A DNA stretch of 64,000 nt from assembly GCA_950097015.1 (NCBI GenBank), contig CATNEN010000011.1, forward strand, positions 3,624,501 to 3,688,500, in the 5' to 3' direction. Within the stretch, counting starts at the first letter, position 1; each line of letters starts with the position of its first letter. Of this stretch, positions 24,823 through 39,800 are shown piece by piece. A program made the translations under genes and the position numbers. The notes under the pieces were generated by a model that had not been told where the DNA came from, made no database searches, and saw only the letters and a list, made by a program, of their open reading frames with translations. The stretch is from Macrostomum hystrix (taxonomy: Eukaryota; Platyhelminthes; Macrostomidae).

Positions 24823-27800
24823 CTGAGGTGGTGAATGAGTGATTTAAATAGTACAAACTGCTCAAACTGAGGATTTAATATTAAATCACTGCTTTAACTT
24901 AGGATTCGATAACGAATCACTGCTCCAAAACTTAGGATTCGATAACGAATCACTGCTCCAAAACATAGGATTCGATAATGAATCACTACTCAAAACTTAG
25001 GATTCGATAACGAATCACTGCTTTAACTTAGGATTCGATAACGAATCACTGCTTTAACTTAGGATTCGATAACGAATCACTGCTTTAACTTAGGATTCGA
25101 TAACGAATCACTGCTCCAAAACTTAGGATTCGATAACTAATCACTGCTCCAAACTTAGGATTTGAAAAGAAATCACTGCTCAAAACTTAGGATTTGAAAA
25201 GAAATCACTGCTCAAAACTTAGGATTTGAAAAGAAATCACTGCTCAAAACTTAGGATTTGAAAAGAAATCACTGCTTAAAACTTAGGATTTGAAAAGTAA
25301 TTGCTGCTCAAACTGAAAATTCCATAATAAATAATTGCTCAAACTGAGGATCAAATTATAAATCACTGCTCAAACTGAGGATCAAATTATAAATCACTGC
25401 TCAAACTGAGGATCTAACGATAAATCACTGCTCAAACTGAGGATCTAACGATAAATCACTGCTCAAACTGAGGATCTAATTATAAATCACTGCTCAAACT
25501 GAGGATCTAACTATAAATCACTGCTCAAACTGAGGATCTAATTATAAATCACTGCTCAAACTGAGGATCTAATTATAAATCACTGCTCAAACTGAGGATC
25601 TAATTATAAATCACTGCTCAAACTGAGGATCAAATTATAAATCACTGCTCAAACTGAGGATCTAACGATAAATCACTGCTCAAACTGAGGATCTAACGAT
25701 AAATCACTGCTCAAACTGAGGATCTAATTATAAATCACTGCTCAAACTGAGGATCTAACGATAAATCACAGCTCAAACTGAGGATCTAACGATAAATCAC
25801 TGCTCAAACTGAGGATCTAATTATAAATCACTGCTCAAACTGAGGATCTAACTATAAATCACTGCTCAAACTGAGGATCTAATTATAAATCACTGCTCAA
25901 ACTGAGGATCTAATTATAAATCACTGCTCAAACTGAGGATCTAATTATAAATCACTGCTCAAACTGAGGATCAAATTATAAATCACTGCTCAAACTGAGG
26001 ATCTAATTATAAATCACAGCTCAAACTGAGGATCTAACGATAAATCACTGCTCAAACTGAGGATCTAATTATAAATCACTGCTCAAACTGAGGATCTAAC
26101 GATAAATCACTGCTCAAACTGAGGATCTAATTATAAATCACTGCTCAAACTGAGGATCTAATTATAAATCACTGCTCAAACTGAGGATCAAATTATAAAT
26201 CACTGCTCAAACTGAGGATCTAATTATAAATCACTGCTCAAACTGAGGATCAAATTATAAATCACTGCTCAAACTGAGGATCTAATTATAAATCACTGCT
26301 CAAACTGAGGATCTAATTATAAATCACGGCTCAAACTGAGGATCTAATTATAGATCACTGCTCAAACTGAGGATCTAATTATAAATCACAGCTGAAACTG
26401 AGGATCTAACGATAAATCACTGCTCAAACTGAGGATCTAATTATAAATCACTGCTCAAACTGAGGATCTAATTATAAATCACTGCTCAAACTGAGGATCA
26501 AATTATAAATCACTGCTCAAACTGAGGATCTAATTATAAATCACAGCTCAAACTGAGGATCTAACGATAAATCACTGCTCAAACTGAGGATCTAATTATA
26601 AATCACTGCTCAAACTGAGGATCTAACGATAAATCACTGCTCAAACTGAGGATCTAATTATAAATCACTGCTCAAACTGAGGATCTAATTATAAATCACT
26701 GCTCAAACTGAGGATCTAATTTTAAATCACTGCTCAAACTGAGGATCTAATTATAAATCACTGCTCAAACTGAGGATCAAATTATAAATCACTGCTCAAA
26801 CTGAGGATCTAATTATAAATCACTGCTCAAACTGAGGATCTAATTATAAATCACGGCTCAAACTGAGGATCTAATTATAGATCACTGCTCAAACTGAGGA
26901 TCTAATTATAAATCACAGCTGAAACTGAGGATCTAACGATAAATCACTGCTCAAACTGAGGATCTAATTATAAATCACGGCTCAAACTGAGGATCTAATT
27001 ATAAATCACTGCTCAAACTGAGGATTCGATAATAAATCACTGCTCAAACTGAGGATTCGGTAATAAATCACTTGTCATTGCCTACTGCTCATTGCCTACT
27101 AATTTGCCTACCAATAAAACAAATAACACTTACCAATCTCGGATGTCATAGACTGGTCTTCCTCGTCTTCATTTTCGAAGTCGTCTTCCAGCATTTTGCG
27201 ATAGACTGGTCCGGCAACATCCTTCCTGGTGAATATCTCCGCTTCGTTCTCAATGATGACTTTCATCAGGTAGGATACGGAGCTTTGAAACACGACAGGA
27301 TCGCGCCCCAGAGGTACGGGCATAAATGACGGCGCAAGACAGATTGACAGATTGTAAGAGTCCATGAGATTCTCGTCGGAAAATGAGGACAGGTGATTCA
27401 GAAAGGCGAACAGAAACCTACAAGGTGTATTTCAATTATGTTTTTCTTATGGACTAAACTATGGAAAAACATGGTAGACAAAATTGTAATAGACAGATAA
27501 GATTGGTCATTGATAGATGTGATCGGTCATTGGGTAGAAAAGAATGGTCATTGATAGATGTGATCGGTCATTGGGTAGAAAAGAATGGTCATTGATAGAT
27601 GTGATCGGTCATTGGGTAGAAAAGAATGGTCATTGATAGATGTGATCGGTCATTGGGTAGAAAAGAATGGTCATTGATAGATGTGAACGGTCATTGGGTA
27701 GATAATAATGGTCATTAGGAGATAGGATCAGTCATTGGGTAGATAATATTGGTCATTGGGTAATTAAGAATGGTCATTGGTAGATGTGATCGGTCATTTG

Positions 27801-30800
27801 GTAGATAAGATTGGTCATTGGGAAGATAAGATTGGTCATTGGGAAGATAAGATTGGTCATTGGGAAGATAAGATTGGTCATTTGTAGATATGACCAGTCA
27901 TTGGGTAGATAAGAACGGTCATTGGGTAATTAAGAATGGTCATTAATAGATGTGAACGGTCATTGGGTAGATAATAATGGTCATTCGGAGATAGGATCAG
28001 TCATTGGGTAGATAATGTTGGTCATTGGGTAATTAAGAATGGTCATTGGTAGATGTGATCGGTCATTTGGTAGATAAGATTGGTCATTTGGTAGATAAGA
28101 TTGGTCATTGTCTATACACATGTACTTTTTGAGTGCCTTATCATTCTATACTCACCTGAGCACTCGATAGACATTGGGACTGAGCTGATAAAAGATTTCT
28201 CTCAGCCTAAAAACAGTCTCAGCGACGGTGTCCTTCTTGGCGCAGTCCAGCATTTCGTCGAACAGTCGGGCCGGCAGAAGGGGCTCTTCCAGGTCGCGCA
28301 GATAGGATTTGAGCACTCCAGCGGCCGCGTTGACATCTCGACCGTCTGTAGCGGCAGCGAATGGATCCTCGCCGCGTTCAAAAGCCTCTTTGAGTCGGTT
28401 GACATCGGTCTGCGATCCCGGGATTCTGAAGGATTTTAGTGATGCAAATGATTAAAAAATCGGTTTTCTGAAAAACTATGAGAGATTTACAATTATACTC
28501 GAGGGATTCCCAATATAACCACGAGGGATTCCCAATATAACCACGAGGATTCCCAATATAACCACGAGGATTCCCAATATAACCACGAGGATTCCCAATA
28601 TAACCACGAGGGATTCCCAATATAACCACGAGGATTCCCAATATAACCACGAGGGATTCCCAATATAACCACGAGGGATTCCCAATATAACCACGAGGGA
28701 TTCCCAATATAACCACGAGGATTCCCAATATAACCACGAGGGATTCCCAATATAACCACGAGGATTCCCAATATAACCACGAGGGATTCGCAATATAACC
28801 ACAAGGATTCCCAATATAACCACGAGGGATTCCCAATATAACACGAGGATTCCCAATATAACCACGAGGGATTCCCAATATAACCACGAGGATTCCCAAT
28901 ATAACCACGAGGGATTCCCAATATAACCACGAGGATTCCCAATATAACCACGAGGGATTCCCAATATAACCACGAGGATTCTCAATATAACCACGAGGAT
29001 TCCCAATATAACCACGAGGGACTCCCAATATAACCACGAGGGATTTCTAAAAAATGAGGGATTTTTAAAAGAGTTATGATGGCTTCAAAAACAAGCATGA
29101 TTTCGAAAATAACAACGATGGATTTTCGATAAACCATTACGGATATCAAATAAAACCTACTAGAGATTTTCAATATAGTTTTGAGAGATTTTCAAAATAG
29201 CTATGGGGGATTTTAAAAACAATTGAGGATTAAAAAAAAACTACGAGGGATTTCCAATAAGCTATTAGAGATTTCCAATATAACTTTGAGGGATTTCCAA
29301 TATAGCGATGAGAGATTTCCAAAAAGCATTAGGGATTTCTGAAAACCAACGAAGGATTTTCAAAATGACTAATAGGACTTTCAATATAACTACGAGGGAT
29401 TTCCAATAATCAACGAGGGATTTCTAATAATCAATGAGGGATTTCCAATAATCAATGAGGGATTTCCAATAATCAACGAGGGATTTCCACTAAAACACAA
29501 AGACTTTACAAGAGGCCATTAAATACCTAGATCATACCTGAACACTCCCTGATGGTAGAGTCCGTACTGATTAATCAGTTTAACGCAGGACAGCACAACA
29601 GCCGGAAATTCTTGCAATTCGTCAACCGAGCCGCCGAACAATTTTGGCCTACCGCCGCCAATCAGCTGAGCGTTGACCTTGATGATTGACTTCTTCCTGG
29701 GCTTCACTGGCAGCGGCGGCGGCGCCATGCCGTTCTCGCGGCCGAGGGCGCGGGAGATGGCTGCCGCCCTGGCACGCAGTCTTGTCAGGTTGCAGTTCTT
29801 GCGCATGTATTCGCCGAATTTACCCAGGTAGAAATCGCCATTCTCCCAGGCTCGCTTCTTATCTGTGTCAGCGTTGGCCTGCTCAGGCTCCTGATTTGAA
29901 TCGGCGCCAAAATCACCTTGGAGAAGTGCGAATAGCGAATAGGGGGTTTATTTACGTTAAGAAACCTACGAAGACTTTCGATTATGGTTTATTTCTGTTT
30001 ATAAACGTACTCAAAATTGAATTGGGATTTAATAATTTTTAAAAACCTATTCAAAGTTTAATTGGGCTTATTGGTATTTAGAAACCAATTGAAAGTTAAA
30101 TTTGGGTTTATTTATGTTTAAAAACCTATTTAAACTATAATTTGGGTTTATTTATGTTTAGTAACATATTCAAAGTTAAATTTGGGTTTATTTATGTTTG
30201 GAAACCTACCAAAATTGTAATTGGGTTTAATGATGTTTAGAAACCAATTGAAAGTTTAATTTAGGTTTATTTATTTTTAGAAACCTACTCAAAGTTTAAT
30301 TGGGCTTATTGGTGTTTAGAGACCAATTCAAAGTTAAATTTGGGTTTATTTATGTTTGGAAACCTACCAAAATTTTAATTGGGTTTAATGATGTTTAGAA
30401 ACCAATTGAAAGTTTAATTGGGTTTATTTATGTTTAGAAATCAATAGAAAGTTAAATTTGGGTTTATTTATGTTTAGAAACCTACCTAAATTTTAATTGG
30501 GTTTAATTCTGTTTAGAAACCAATTGAAAGTTTAATTTAGGTTTATTTATTTTTAGAAACCTACTCAAAGTTTAATTGGGCTTATTGGTGTTTAGAAACC
30601 AATTGAAAGTTAAATTTGGGTTTATTTATGTTAAGTAACATATTCAAAGTTAAATTTAGGTTTATTTATGTTTGGAAACCTACCTAAATTTTAATTGGGT
30701 TTAATGATGTTTAGAAACCAATTGAAAGTTTAATTGGGTTTATTTATGTTTAGAAACCAATAGAAAGTTAAATTGGGGTTTATTTGTGTTTTGAAACCTA

Positions 30801-33800
30801 CCTAAATTTTAATTGGGTTTAATTCTGTTTAGAAACCTACTCAATGTTTCATTGTGGTCTACTTATGTTAAGAAAACTACTCATGACTTAAATGGGGTTT
30901 GTGCTTAGTAACCGACTGAAAGTTTGATTAGGGTTTAGAAAACTTTAAAGTAATTATTTAATGCCCATTTATGTAATTCTAAGGGAACTCCAAAGAATGT
31001 TCAAGAAAATCGTAGAAATATTTATGGGTCTACGTAACATCAATTAAAAATGTAGCTTTCATAAACATAAATATGGTGTTGTTGCTGGCAGACAGCCATG
31101 CATTTTTTACATTGGTCACTCTTAGTTATTTTAACCTACTATTTATTAGCTATTACTAATTATTACTAACTATACTTATAGTACATATCATTAGTAAATA
31201 AGTAGTCAAAAAGTGCAGGAACTATATATTTAATTATTGTTCTCATTTTATTGCTGTATTTCTTATTACTTTAGTTTTGTGTTGTTTGTTTTGCTTGACG
31301 TCTCGTATGTCTATGGTAAAATCTTTCATTTACCTAAAGAGCTGCGAATATACCTAATTTACCTAAGAATGCTTGTTGGACTTTAATAGCTGCAGAAAAA
31401 GAAACGGAATGCATAACATTTTGCTTTGCTACCTTTGCTTTTACAACTGCTTACTTTATTATTAATATACTAAATCTGTAATCTATATATGTAATCAAAT
31501 ATACTAAATTAAAGTGAAGTACAAATAGCAGTGCGCAGTGCACATAGTATCACACTTGTAAGTGGCCCCATTCCCCCATTCGTGTCTCTAAACTCGCATT
31601 CAACGCACCTTTCCTGCCATTTCAGTGCACCTCTGTTTGTTCCTATGCACCTTTTCACGCCGTACATGTGCACCTTAGGCATCTCTAATTCATCTTTCAT
31701 GCGCCAAAAAGGCCTCTTTCAGCACCTCCCGTGGACCTGCCGTGCCTCAATTGTGAACTCTTTATGCATTCCTTATGCCTTCGCAGGTGCATAACTTTTC
31801 AGTCCATGGACCCAACAGCTGTACGTAGCTTTACCAACACGGTAAAATTTTAAAGCTAGGTGAACAGACGCAATTAAGTCTCTAGATAAATGATAAAAAA
31901 ATTTCATTTGAGACGAGATTCGAGCTCTCAACCTCTCTAAGCCAGTAGCAGCAAAGTTGGCCTATAAGAGTTACAATAGTAAGAGATATGCATTTACATA
32001 ATCTACGAGGGGTGTACTGAAAGTTTTGAGATGCACCAAAACCAAAAGTGTCTGAGTTAAATTCTCTGTCACAATTTTTCAAAGTAGTTGCCACCAGCTT
32101 GTGCACATTTCCTCATTCGGTGAAACCACTGCGTCCAGGCTCCAGCCCACTGTTCTTCAGGCACTGCTGAAACCACCCGCTCGAACTCGATTCTTGCTGC
32201 TTCAGGGCTCTCAAACCGAGTCCCGCGCAGTTGGTTCTTCACCAAAGGGAAGAGAAAGAAGTCGCAGGGTGCCAGGTCCGGCGAATATGCAGGATGCGTC
32301 ACCAGCTGGACTCCATTCTCGGTCAGAAATGCCAATGTTGCAGCAGCCGTGTGCGCACTGGCATTGTCGTGGTGCAGCAGCAGGCCACGAAGTCCGGTGC
32401 GCGGCCGGCGTCTGCGCCACGCATCAAACACCAGCGGCAGGCACTGGTTGATGTACCAGTCGGCATTGACTGTACGCCTGTCTTGGAGCGCTACAGTCGC
32501 CAGGTGGCCAGCCTGGCTGAAGAAAGTCGCCACCATCTGCTTCCCGACGCTGCGGGCCCGCTTGACCTTCGTTGGAGTGGCATCATCCGGAAGGAGCCAA
32601 ACTGCCGACTGCTGCTTGGTTTCCGGGTCGTACTGGTAGACCCAGGTCTCATCACCTGTGACAATCTCCCAGCATCGCTTCGAGGTGCCAGAGTCGAATT
32701 TTTCAAGCATGAATTCGCACCAACGCACCCTCTCCGCTTTCTGGTCCCCCGTCAGGTTGTGGGGCACCCATCGGGCACATCGCTTGGAGGCTCCCAGCTT
32801 GTCGTGTAGGATGGTCGTAACCGCTGCCGATCCAATGCCAAGAGCCTCCCTGATCTCGGCACAGGTCACTCGCCGGTCTTCGTCGATCATTCTCCGGACG
32901 GCAGCGATGTTTTCGTCCGTGACAGCGGAAACTGGACGTCCCGACCGAGGCTCGTCATCAAGGCTGCTCCGGCCCCACTTGCATTCACTGTACCACCGAA
33001 AAACGGTGGCACGTGAAGGGGCTTGGTCTCCAAAGGCAGCACGGAAACTTTCAACGCATTGCTCTTGCATGAGACCTTTACGCTGGTCGTAAACAATCAT
33101 GGCATGAAAGTCGCGGTTTGTCAACTCCATTGGAGCGAGTACAGTTTGGTAGGGGGTATTGACTTTGAAGAGTGATTGTGAAAAATTGACAAGAGCGCAA
33201 AGGCTGAAAATTTATACTCATTCATTTTTAAGGTGGTAGAGTATGTACATTAAAAGGCGTGCAGCTGCAACTTATAAGTCAGACGTATCTCAAAACTTTC
33301 AGTACGCCCCTCGTAAAGATGGTTTCTGTAGGTAAAAAAAATAGAATTAATAAGTCGATAATTACCAGAAGCTTCTGATTGAGATTCCTTCACGGCCCTA
33401 CTAAACATGGCGCCAACAAAATAGTCGGACACGTTGATTTCGCTTAGCCAAGACTGTTCGGCGGCTTCCAAAGTTTTCCACAATTCGTCAGATTCCAAGC
33501 TGGTGTCCTTGATCCGTTTCTGCAGGTTATTGTATCGATCCTCAAGATCTTTGAGCACATCCGGCTGATTGGCGCACACCTGACTCACCGGGTCGCCTTT
33601 GTGCGCTTCAAACCTGAACGGCTTGGGCTCAGTGAATGCCGTCTGGGAGGTGTGCAGAAAGTGCAGCTTGTCCTGTCTGGGGGGAGATCACGGTTTTATG
33701 GGATCAACTTTCTGTGGGGTAATGTACTTACTGGCTGGCGTGTGTTTGAATCTGTACTTGTCAACTCAGGATGAAATTAGGGATGAGGATTGAAATGGGA

Positions 33801-36800
33801 TTCGGGATGAGGACTGAATTGGGATTTATGATGAGGATTGAAATGAGATTTAGTATAGGGATTGAAATGGGATTTATGATGAGGATTGAAATGGGATTTA
33901 TGATGAGGGTTGAAATTGGATAAGGGATGAGGATTGAATTGGGATTCGGGATGAGGACTGAATTGGGATTTATGATGAGGATTGAAATGAGATTTAGTAT
34001 AGGGATTGAAATGGGATTTATGATGAGGATTGAAATGGGATTTATGATGAGGATTGAAATGGGATTTATGATGAGGGTTGAAATTGGATAAGGGATGAGG
34101 ATTGAATTGGGATTCGGGATGAGGACTGAATTGAGATAAGGGATGAGGATTGAAATGGAATTAGGGATGAGGATTGAATTAGGATAAGGGATGAGGATTG
34201 AAATGGGATTAGGGATGAGGATTGAATTAGGATTAGGGACGAGGATTGAATTGGGATTAGGGATGAGAACTGAATTATGATTAGGGACGAGGATTGAATT
34301 ATGATTAGGGATGAGGATTGAATTAGGATTAGGGATGAGAACTGAATTAGGATTAGGGATGAGGATTGAATTAGGATTAGGGATGAGGATTGAATTAGGA
34401 TTAGGGATGAGGATTGAATTGGGATTAGGGATGAGGATTGAATTAGGATTAGGGATGAGGACTGAATTAGGATTAGGGATGAGGATTGAATTAGGATTAG
34501 GGATGAGGATTGAATTAGGATTAGGGATGAGGATTGAATTAGGATTAGGGATGAGGATTGAATTAGGATTAGGGATGAGGATTGAATTAGGATTAGGGAT
34601 GAGGATTGAATTGGGATTAGGGATGAGAACTGAATTAGGATTAGGGATGAGGATTGAATTAGGATTAGGGATGAGGATTGAATTGGGATTAGGGATGAGA
34701 ACTGAATTAGGATTAGGGATGAGGATTGAATTAGGATTAGGGATGAGGATTGAATTGGGATTAGGGATGAGAACTGAATTAGGATTAGGGATGAGGATTG
34801 AATTAGGATTAGGGATGAGGATTGAATTAGGATTAGGGATGAGGATTGAATTGGGATTAGGGATGAGAACTGAATTAGGATTAGGGATGAGGATTGAATT
34901 AGGATTAGGGATGAGGATTGAATTAGGATTAGGGATGAGGATTGAATTAGGATTAGGGATGAGGATTGAATTAGGATTAGGGATGAGGATTGAATTAGGA
35001 TTAGGGATGAGGATTGAATTGGGATTAGGGATGAGAACTGAATTAGGATTAGGGATGAGGATTGAATTAGGATTAGGGATGAGGATTGAATTGGGATTAG
35101 GGATGAGAACTGAATTAGGATTAGGGACGAGGATTGAATTATGATTAGGGGTGATGACTGAATTGAGATAAGGGATGAGGATTGAAATGGGATTATGGAT
35201 TGGGATTGAAATGGGATTAGGGATAAGGATTAAAATGGAATTGATAATGATTGAAATGGGATTAGAAATGAGGATTAAAATAGGATTGACGACGAGGACT
35301 GAAATGGAATCAGTGGTGAGGATTGAACTGGGATTAATGATGAGAATTGAAATCGGATTGGATATAAGAAAGGGATCTGATCCTAGGGATCTGAAGACAC
35401 TGCTGAATCCTTAGAAGTAAAATAGGTTTCTAAAATGAAACTACAGGACTAAAAACTCACTTAGCATCCAGCTGGGTCATATTGTCCATGAACAGTCGGA
35501 CAAAGCTTTCCTGTCGCTGCTTGAGTGTGTCCTCGGTGTTCAAATGCATCATGGCGGCTCTAGCCAGAGAGTTGTGAAATCCGCATGCCATGCAGTCGAG
35601 AATGTCTGGCATATCGTCTGAGAAATATTTTCTCACACAAGCGTTGGCACTCTCCAACTGTAACAGATATTCGTTGCGCTCTTTGAGGGCCTTCTGCTTG
35701 GCGAACTCGTACTTCTCTCGTCGCTTCTCCAGGGTCTTGTCAATCTGATGGGCGCGATTTATTTCTTGAGTACAGATTGAGTTGTCAGGTTAATGCTTCG
35801 TAAATATCACGATGACAAAAACTGACTAGGATAGATATCAAAATAATAGGACTTAAGTATGGGATTAGAAAGAATGGGACAGACTAGAATTCCAGGATCG
35901 GACAAGCATTGTATTTGTTAGGGATGAGATCAGAGTAGGATAAGATCAGAGTAGGATAAGATCAGAGTAGGATGGGATCAGAGTAGGATGGGATCAGACT
36001 AGAATAGGATCAGAGTTGGATGGTATCAAACTTGGGTGGGATCACACTAGATTGGGATTAGACCAGGATGGAAACCGGGATCAAACTATATTGGGATCAG
36101 ACTAGGGTGGGATCAAAGTAGATTAGAATAAAATCTGATTGGGATGAGACTGAAATAAGATTAGAGAAGGAGTGGATTAGAGTAGAATGGGATCAGACTA
36201 GGATGGGATTAGAGTAGGATGGGATCAGAGTAGGATGGGATCTGATTAGAATGGGATCAGAGTATGATGGGATTAGAGTAGGATGGGATCAGAGTAGGAT
36301 GGGATCAGATTAGAATGGGATCATAGTAGGATGGGATCAGATTAGAATGGGATCAGAGTTATGATGGGATCAGAGTAGGATGGGATCAGAGTAGGATGGG
36401 ATCAGATTAGAATGGGATCAAAATAGGATGGGATCAGATTAGAATGGGATCAGAGTATGATGGGATTAGAGTAGGATGGGATCAGAGTAGGATGGGATCA
36501 GATTAGAATGGGATCAGAGTAGGATGGGATTAGAGTAGGATGGGATCAAAGTATGATGGGATCAGAGTAGGGTCGGATCAGACTAGGATGGGATCAGAGT
36601 AGGATGGGATCAGATTAGAATGGGATCAGATTAGAATGGGATCAGAGTAGGATGGGATCAGATTAGAATGGGATCAGAGTATGATGGGATCAGAGTAGGA
36701 TCGGGTCAGACTAGAATGGGATGAGAGTAGGATGGGATCAGAGTATGATGGGAGCAGATTAGAATGGGATCAGAGTATGATGGGAGCAGATTAGAACGGG

Positions 36801-39800
36801 ATCAGAGTATGATGGGATCAGAGTAGGATCGGGTCAGACTAGAATGGGATGAGAGTAGGATGGGATCAGAGTATGATGGGATCAGAGTATGATGGGAGCA
36901 GATTAGAATGGGATCAGAGTATGATGGGATCAGAGTAGGATCGGGTCAGACTAGAATGGGATGAGAGTAGGATGGGATCAAAGTATGATGGGATCAGAGT
37001 AGGATCGGGTCAGACTAGAATGGGATGAGAGTAGGATGGGATCAGAGTATGATGGGATCAGATTAGGATGGGATTAGAGTAGGATGGGATCAGAGTAGGA
37101 TGGGATCTGATTAGAATGGGATCAGAGTATGATGGGATTAGAGTAGGATGGGATCAGAGTAGGATGGGATCAGATTAGAATGGGATCATAGTAGGATGGG
37201 ATCAGATTAGAATGGGATCAGAGTTATGATGGGATCAGAGTAGGATGGGATCAGAGTAGGATGGGATCAGATTAGAATGGGATCAAAATAGGATGGGATC
37301 AGATTAGAATGGGATCAGAGTATGATGGGATTAGAGTAGGATGGGATCAGAGTAGGATGGGATCAGATTAGAATGGGATCAGAGTATGATGGGATTAGAG
37401 TAGGATGGGATCAGAGTAGGATGGGATCAGATTAGAATGGGATCAAAATAGGATGGGATCAGATTAGAATGGGATCAGAGTATGATGGGATTAGAGTAGG
37501 ATGGGATCAGAGTAGGATGGGATCAGATTAGAATGGGATCAGAGTAGGATGGGATTAGAGTAGGATGGGATCAAAGTATGATGGGATCAGAGTAGGGTCG
37601 GATCAGACTAGGATGGGATCAGAGTAGGATGGGATCAGATTAGAATGGGATCAGATTAGAATGGGATCAGAGTAGGATGGGATCAGATTAGAATGGGATC
37701 AGAGTATGATGGGATCAGAGTAGGATCGGGTCAGACTAGAATGGGATGAGAGTAGGATGGGATCAGAGTATGATGGGAGCAGATTAGAATGGGATCAGAG
37801 TATGATGGGAGCAGATTAGAACGGGATCAGAGTATGATGGGATCAGAGTAGGATCGGGTCAGACTAGAATGGGATGAGAGTAGGATGGGATCAGAGTATG
37901 ATGGGATCAGAGTATGATGGGAGCAGATTAGAATGGGATCAGAGTATGATGGGATCAGAGTAGGATCGGGTCAGACTAGAATGGGATGAGAGTAGGATGG
38001 GATCAAAGTATGATGGGATCAGAGTAGGATCGGGTCAGACTAGAATGGGATGAGAGTAGGATGGGATCAGAGTATGATGGGATCAGATTAGAATGGGATC
38101 AGAGTATGATGGGAGCAGATTAGAACGGGATCAGAGTATGATGGGATCAGAGTAGGATCGGGTCAGACTAGAATGGGATGAGAGTAGGATGGGATCAGAG
38201 TATGATGGGATCAGAGTATGATGGGAGCAGATTAGAATGGGATCAGAGTAGGATGGGATCAGAGTATGATGGGATCAGAGTAGGATGGGATCAGATTAGA
38301 ATGGGATCAGATTAGAATGGGATCAGAGTAGGATCGGATCAGACTAGGATGGGATCAGAGTAGGATGGGATCAGATTAGAATGGGATCAGAGTAGGATGG
38401 GATCACATTAGAATGGGATCAGAGTATGATGGGATTAGAGTAGGATGGGATCAGATTAGAATGGGATCAGAGTAGGATGGGATCAGATTAGAATGGGATC
38501 AGAGTAGGATGGGATTAGAGTAGGATGGGATCAAAGTATGATGGGATCAGAGTAGGGTCGGATCAGACTAGGATGGGATCAGAGTAGGATGGGATCAGAT
38601 TAGAATGGGATCAGATTAGAATGGGATCAGAGTAGGATGGGATCAGATTAGAATGGGATCAGAGTATGATGGGATCAGAGTAGGATCGGGTCAGACTAGA
38701 ATGGGATGAGAGTAGGATGGGATCAGAGTATGATGGGAGCAGATTAGAATGGGATCAGAGTATGATGGGAGCAGATTAGAACGGGATCAGAGTATGATGG
38801 GATCAGAGTAGGATCGGGTCAGACTAGAATGGGATGAGAGTAGGATGGGATCAGAGTATGATGGGATCAGAGTATGATGGGAGCAGATTAGAATGGGATC
38901 AGAGTATGATGGGATCAGAGTAGGATCGGGTCAGACTAGAATGGGATGAGAGTAGGATGGGATCAAAGTATGATGGGATCAGAGTAGGATCGGGTCAGAC
39001 TAGAATGGGATGAGAGTAGGATGGGATCAGAGTATGATGGGATCAGATTAGAATGGGATCAGAGTATGATGGGAGCAGATTAGAACGGGATCAGAGTATG
39101 ATGGGATCAGAGTAGGATCGGGTCAGACTAGAATGGGATGAGAGTAGGATGGGATCAGAGTATGATGGGATCAGAGTATGATGGGAGCAGATTAGAATGG
39201 GATCAGAGTAGGATGGGATCAGAGTATGATGGGATCAGAGTAGGATGGGATCAGATTAGAATGGGATCAGATTAGAATGGGATCAGAGTAGGATCGGATC
39301 AGACTAGGATGGGATCAGAGTAGGATGGGATCAGATTAGAATGGGATCAGAGTAGGATGGGATCACATTAGAATGGGATCAGAGTATGATGGGATTAGAG
39401 TAGGATGGGATCAGATTAGAATGGGATCAGAGTAGGATGGGATCAGATTAGAATGGGATCAGACTAGCATGGGATCAGAGTAGGATGGGATCAGAGTATG
39501 ATGGGATCAGAGTAGGATGGGATCAGATTAGAATGGGATCAGAGTTATGATGGGATCAGATTAGAATGGGATCAGAGTAGGATCGGATCAGACTAGGATG
39601 GGATCAGAGTAGGATGGGATCAGATTAGAATGGGATCAGAGTAGGATGGGATCACATTAGAATGGGATCAGAGTATGATGGGAGCAGATTAGAATGGGAT
39701 CAGAGTATGATGGGAGCAGATTAGAATGGGATCAGAGTATGATGGGATCAGAGTAGGATCGGGTCAGACTAGGATCAGATCAGTGAAAAACAAGGTGTAG

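Noticed and set aside
28378-29037. Minus-strand open frames of 152-219 codons
   Set aside because: They run out of srGAP exon 6 into the intron 5 minisatellite; the exon ends at a proper acceptor, and the rest is repeat.
32231-32809. 192-codon plus-strand frame across the mariner
   Set aside because: It is the complement of the transposase, which has complete family motifs on the minus strand.
34311-35144. 277-codon open frame on the plus strand
   Set aside because: It is eight-residue repetition of a 24-bp minisatellite inside srGAP intron 3, antisense to the gene.
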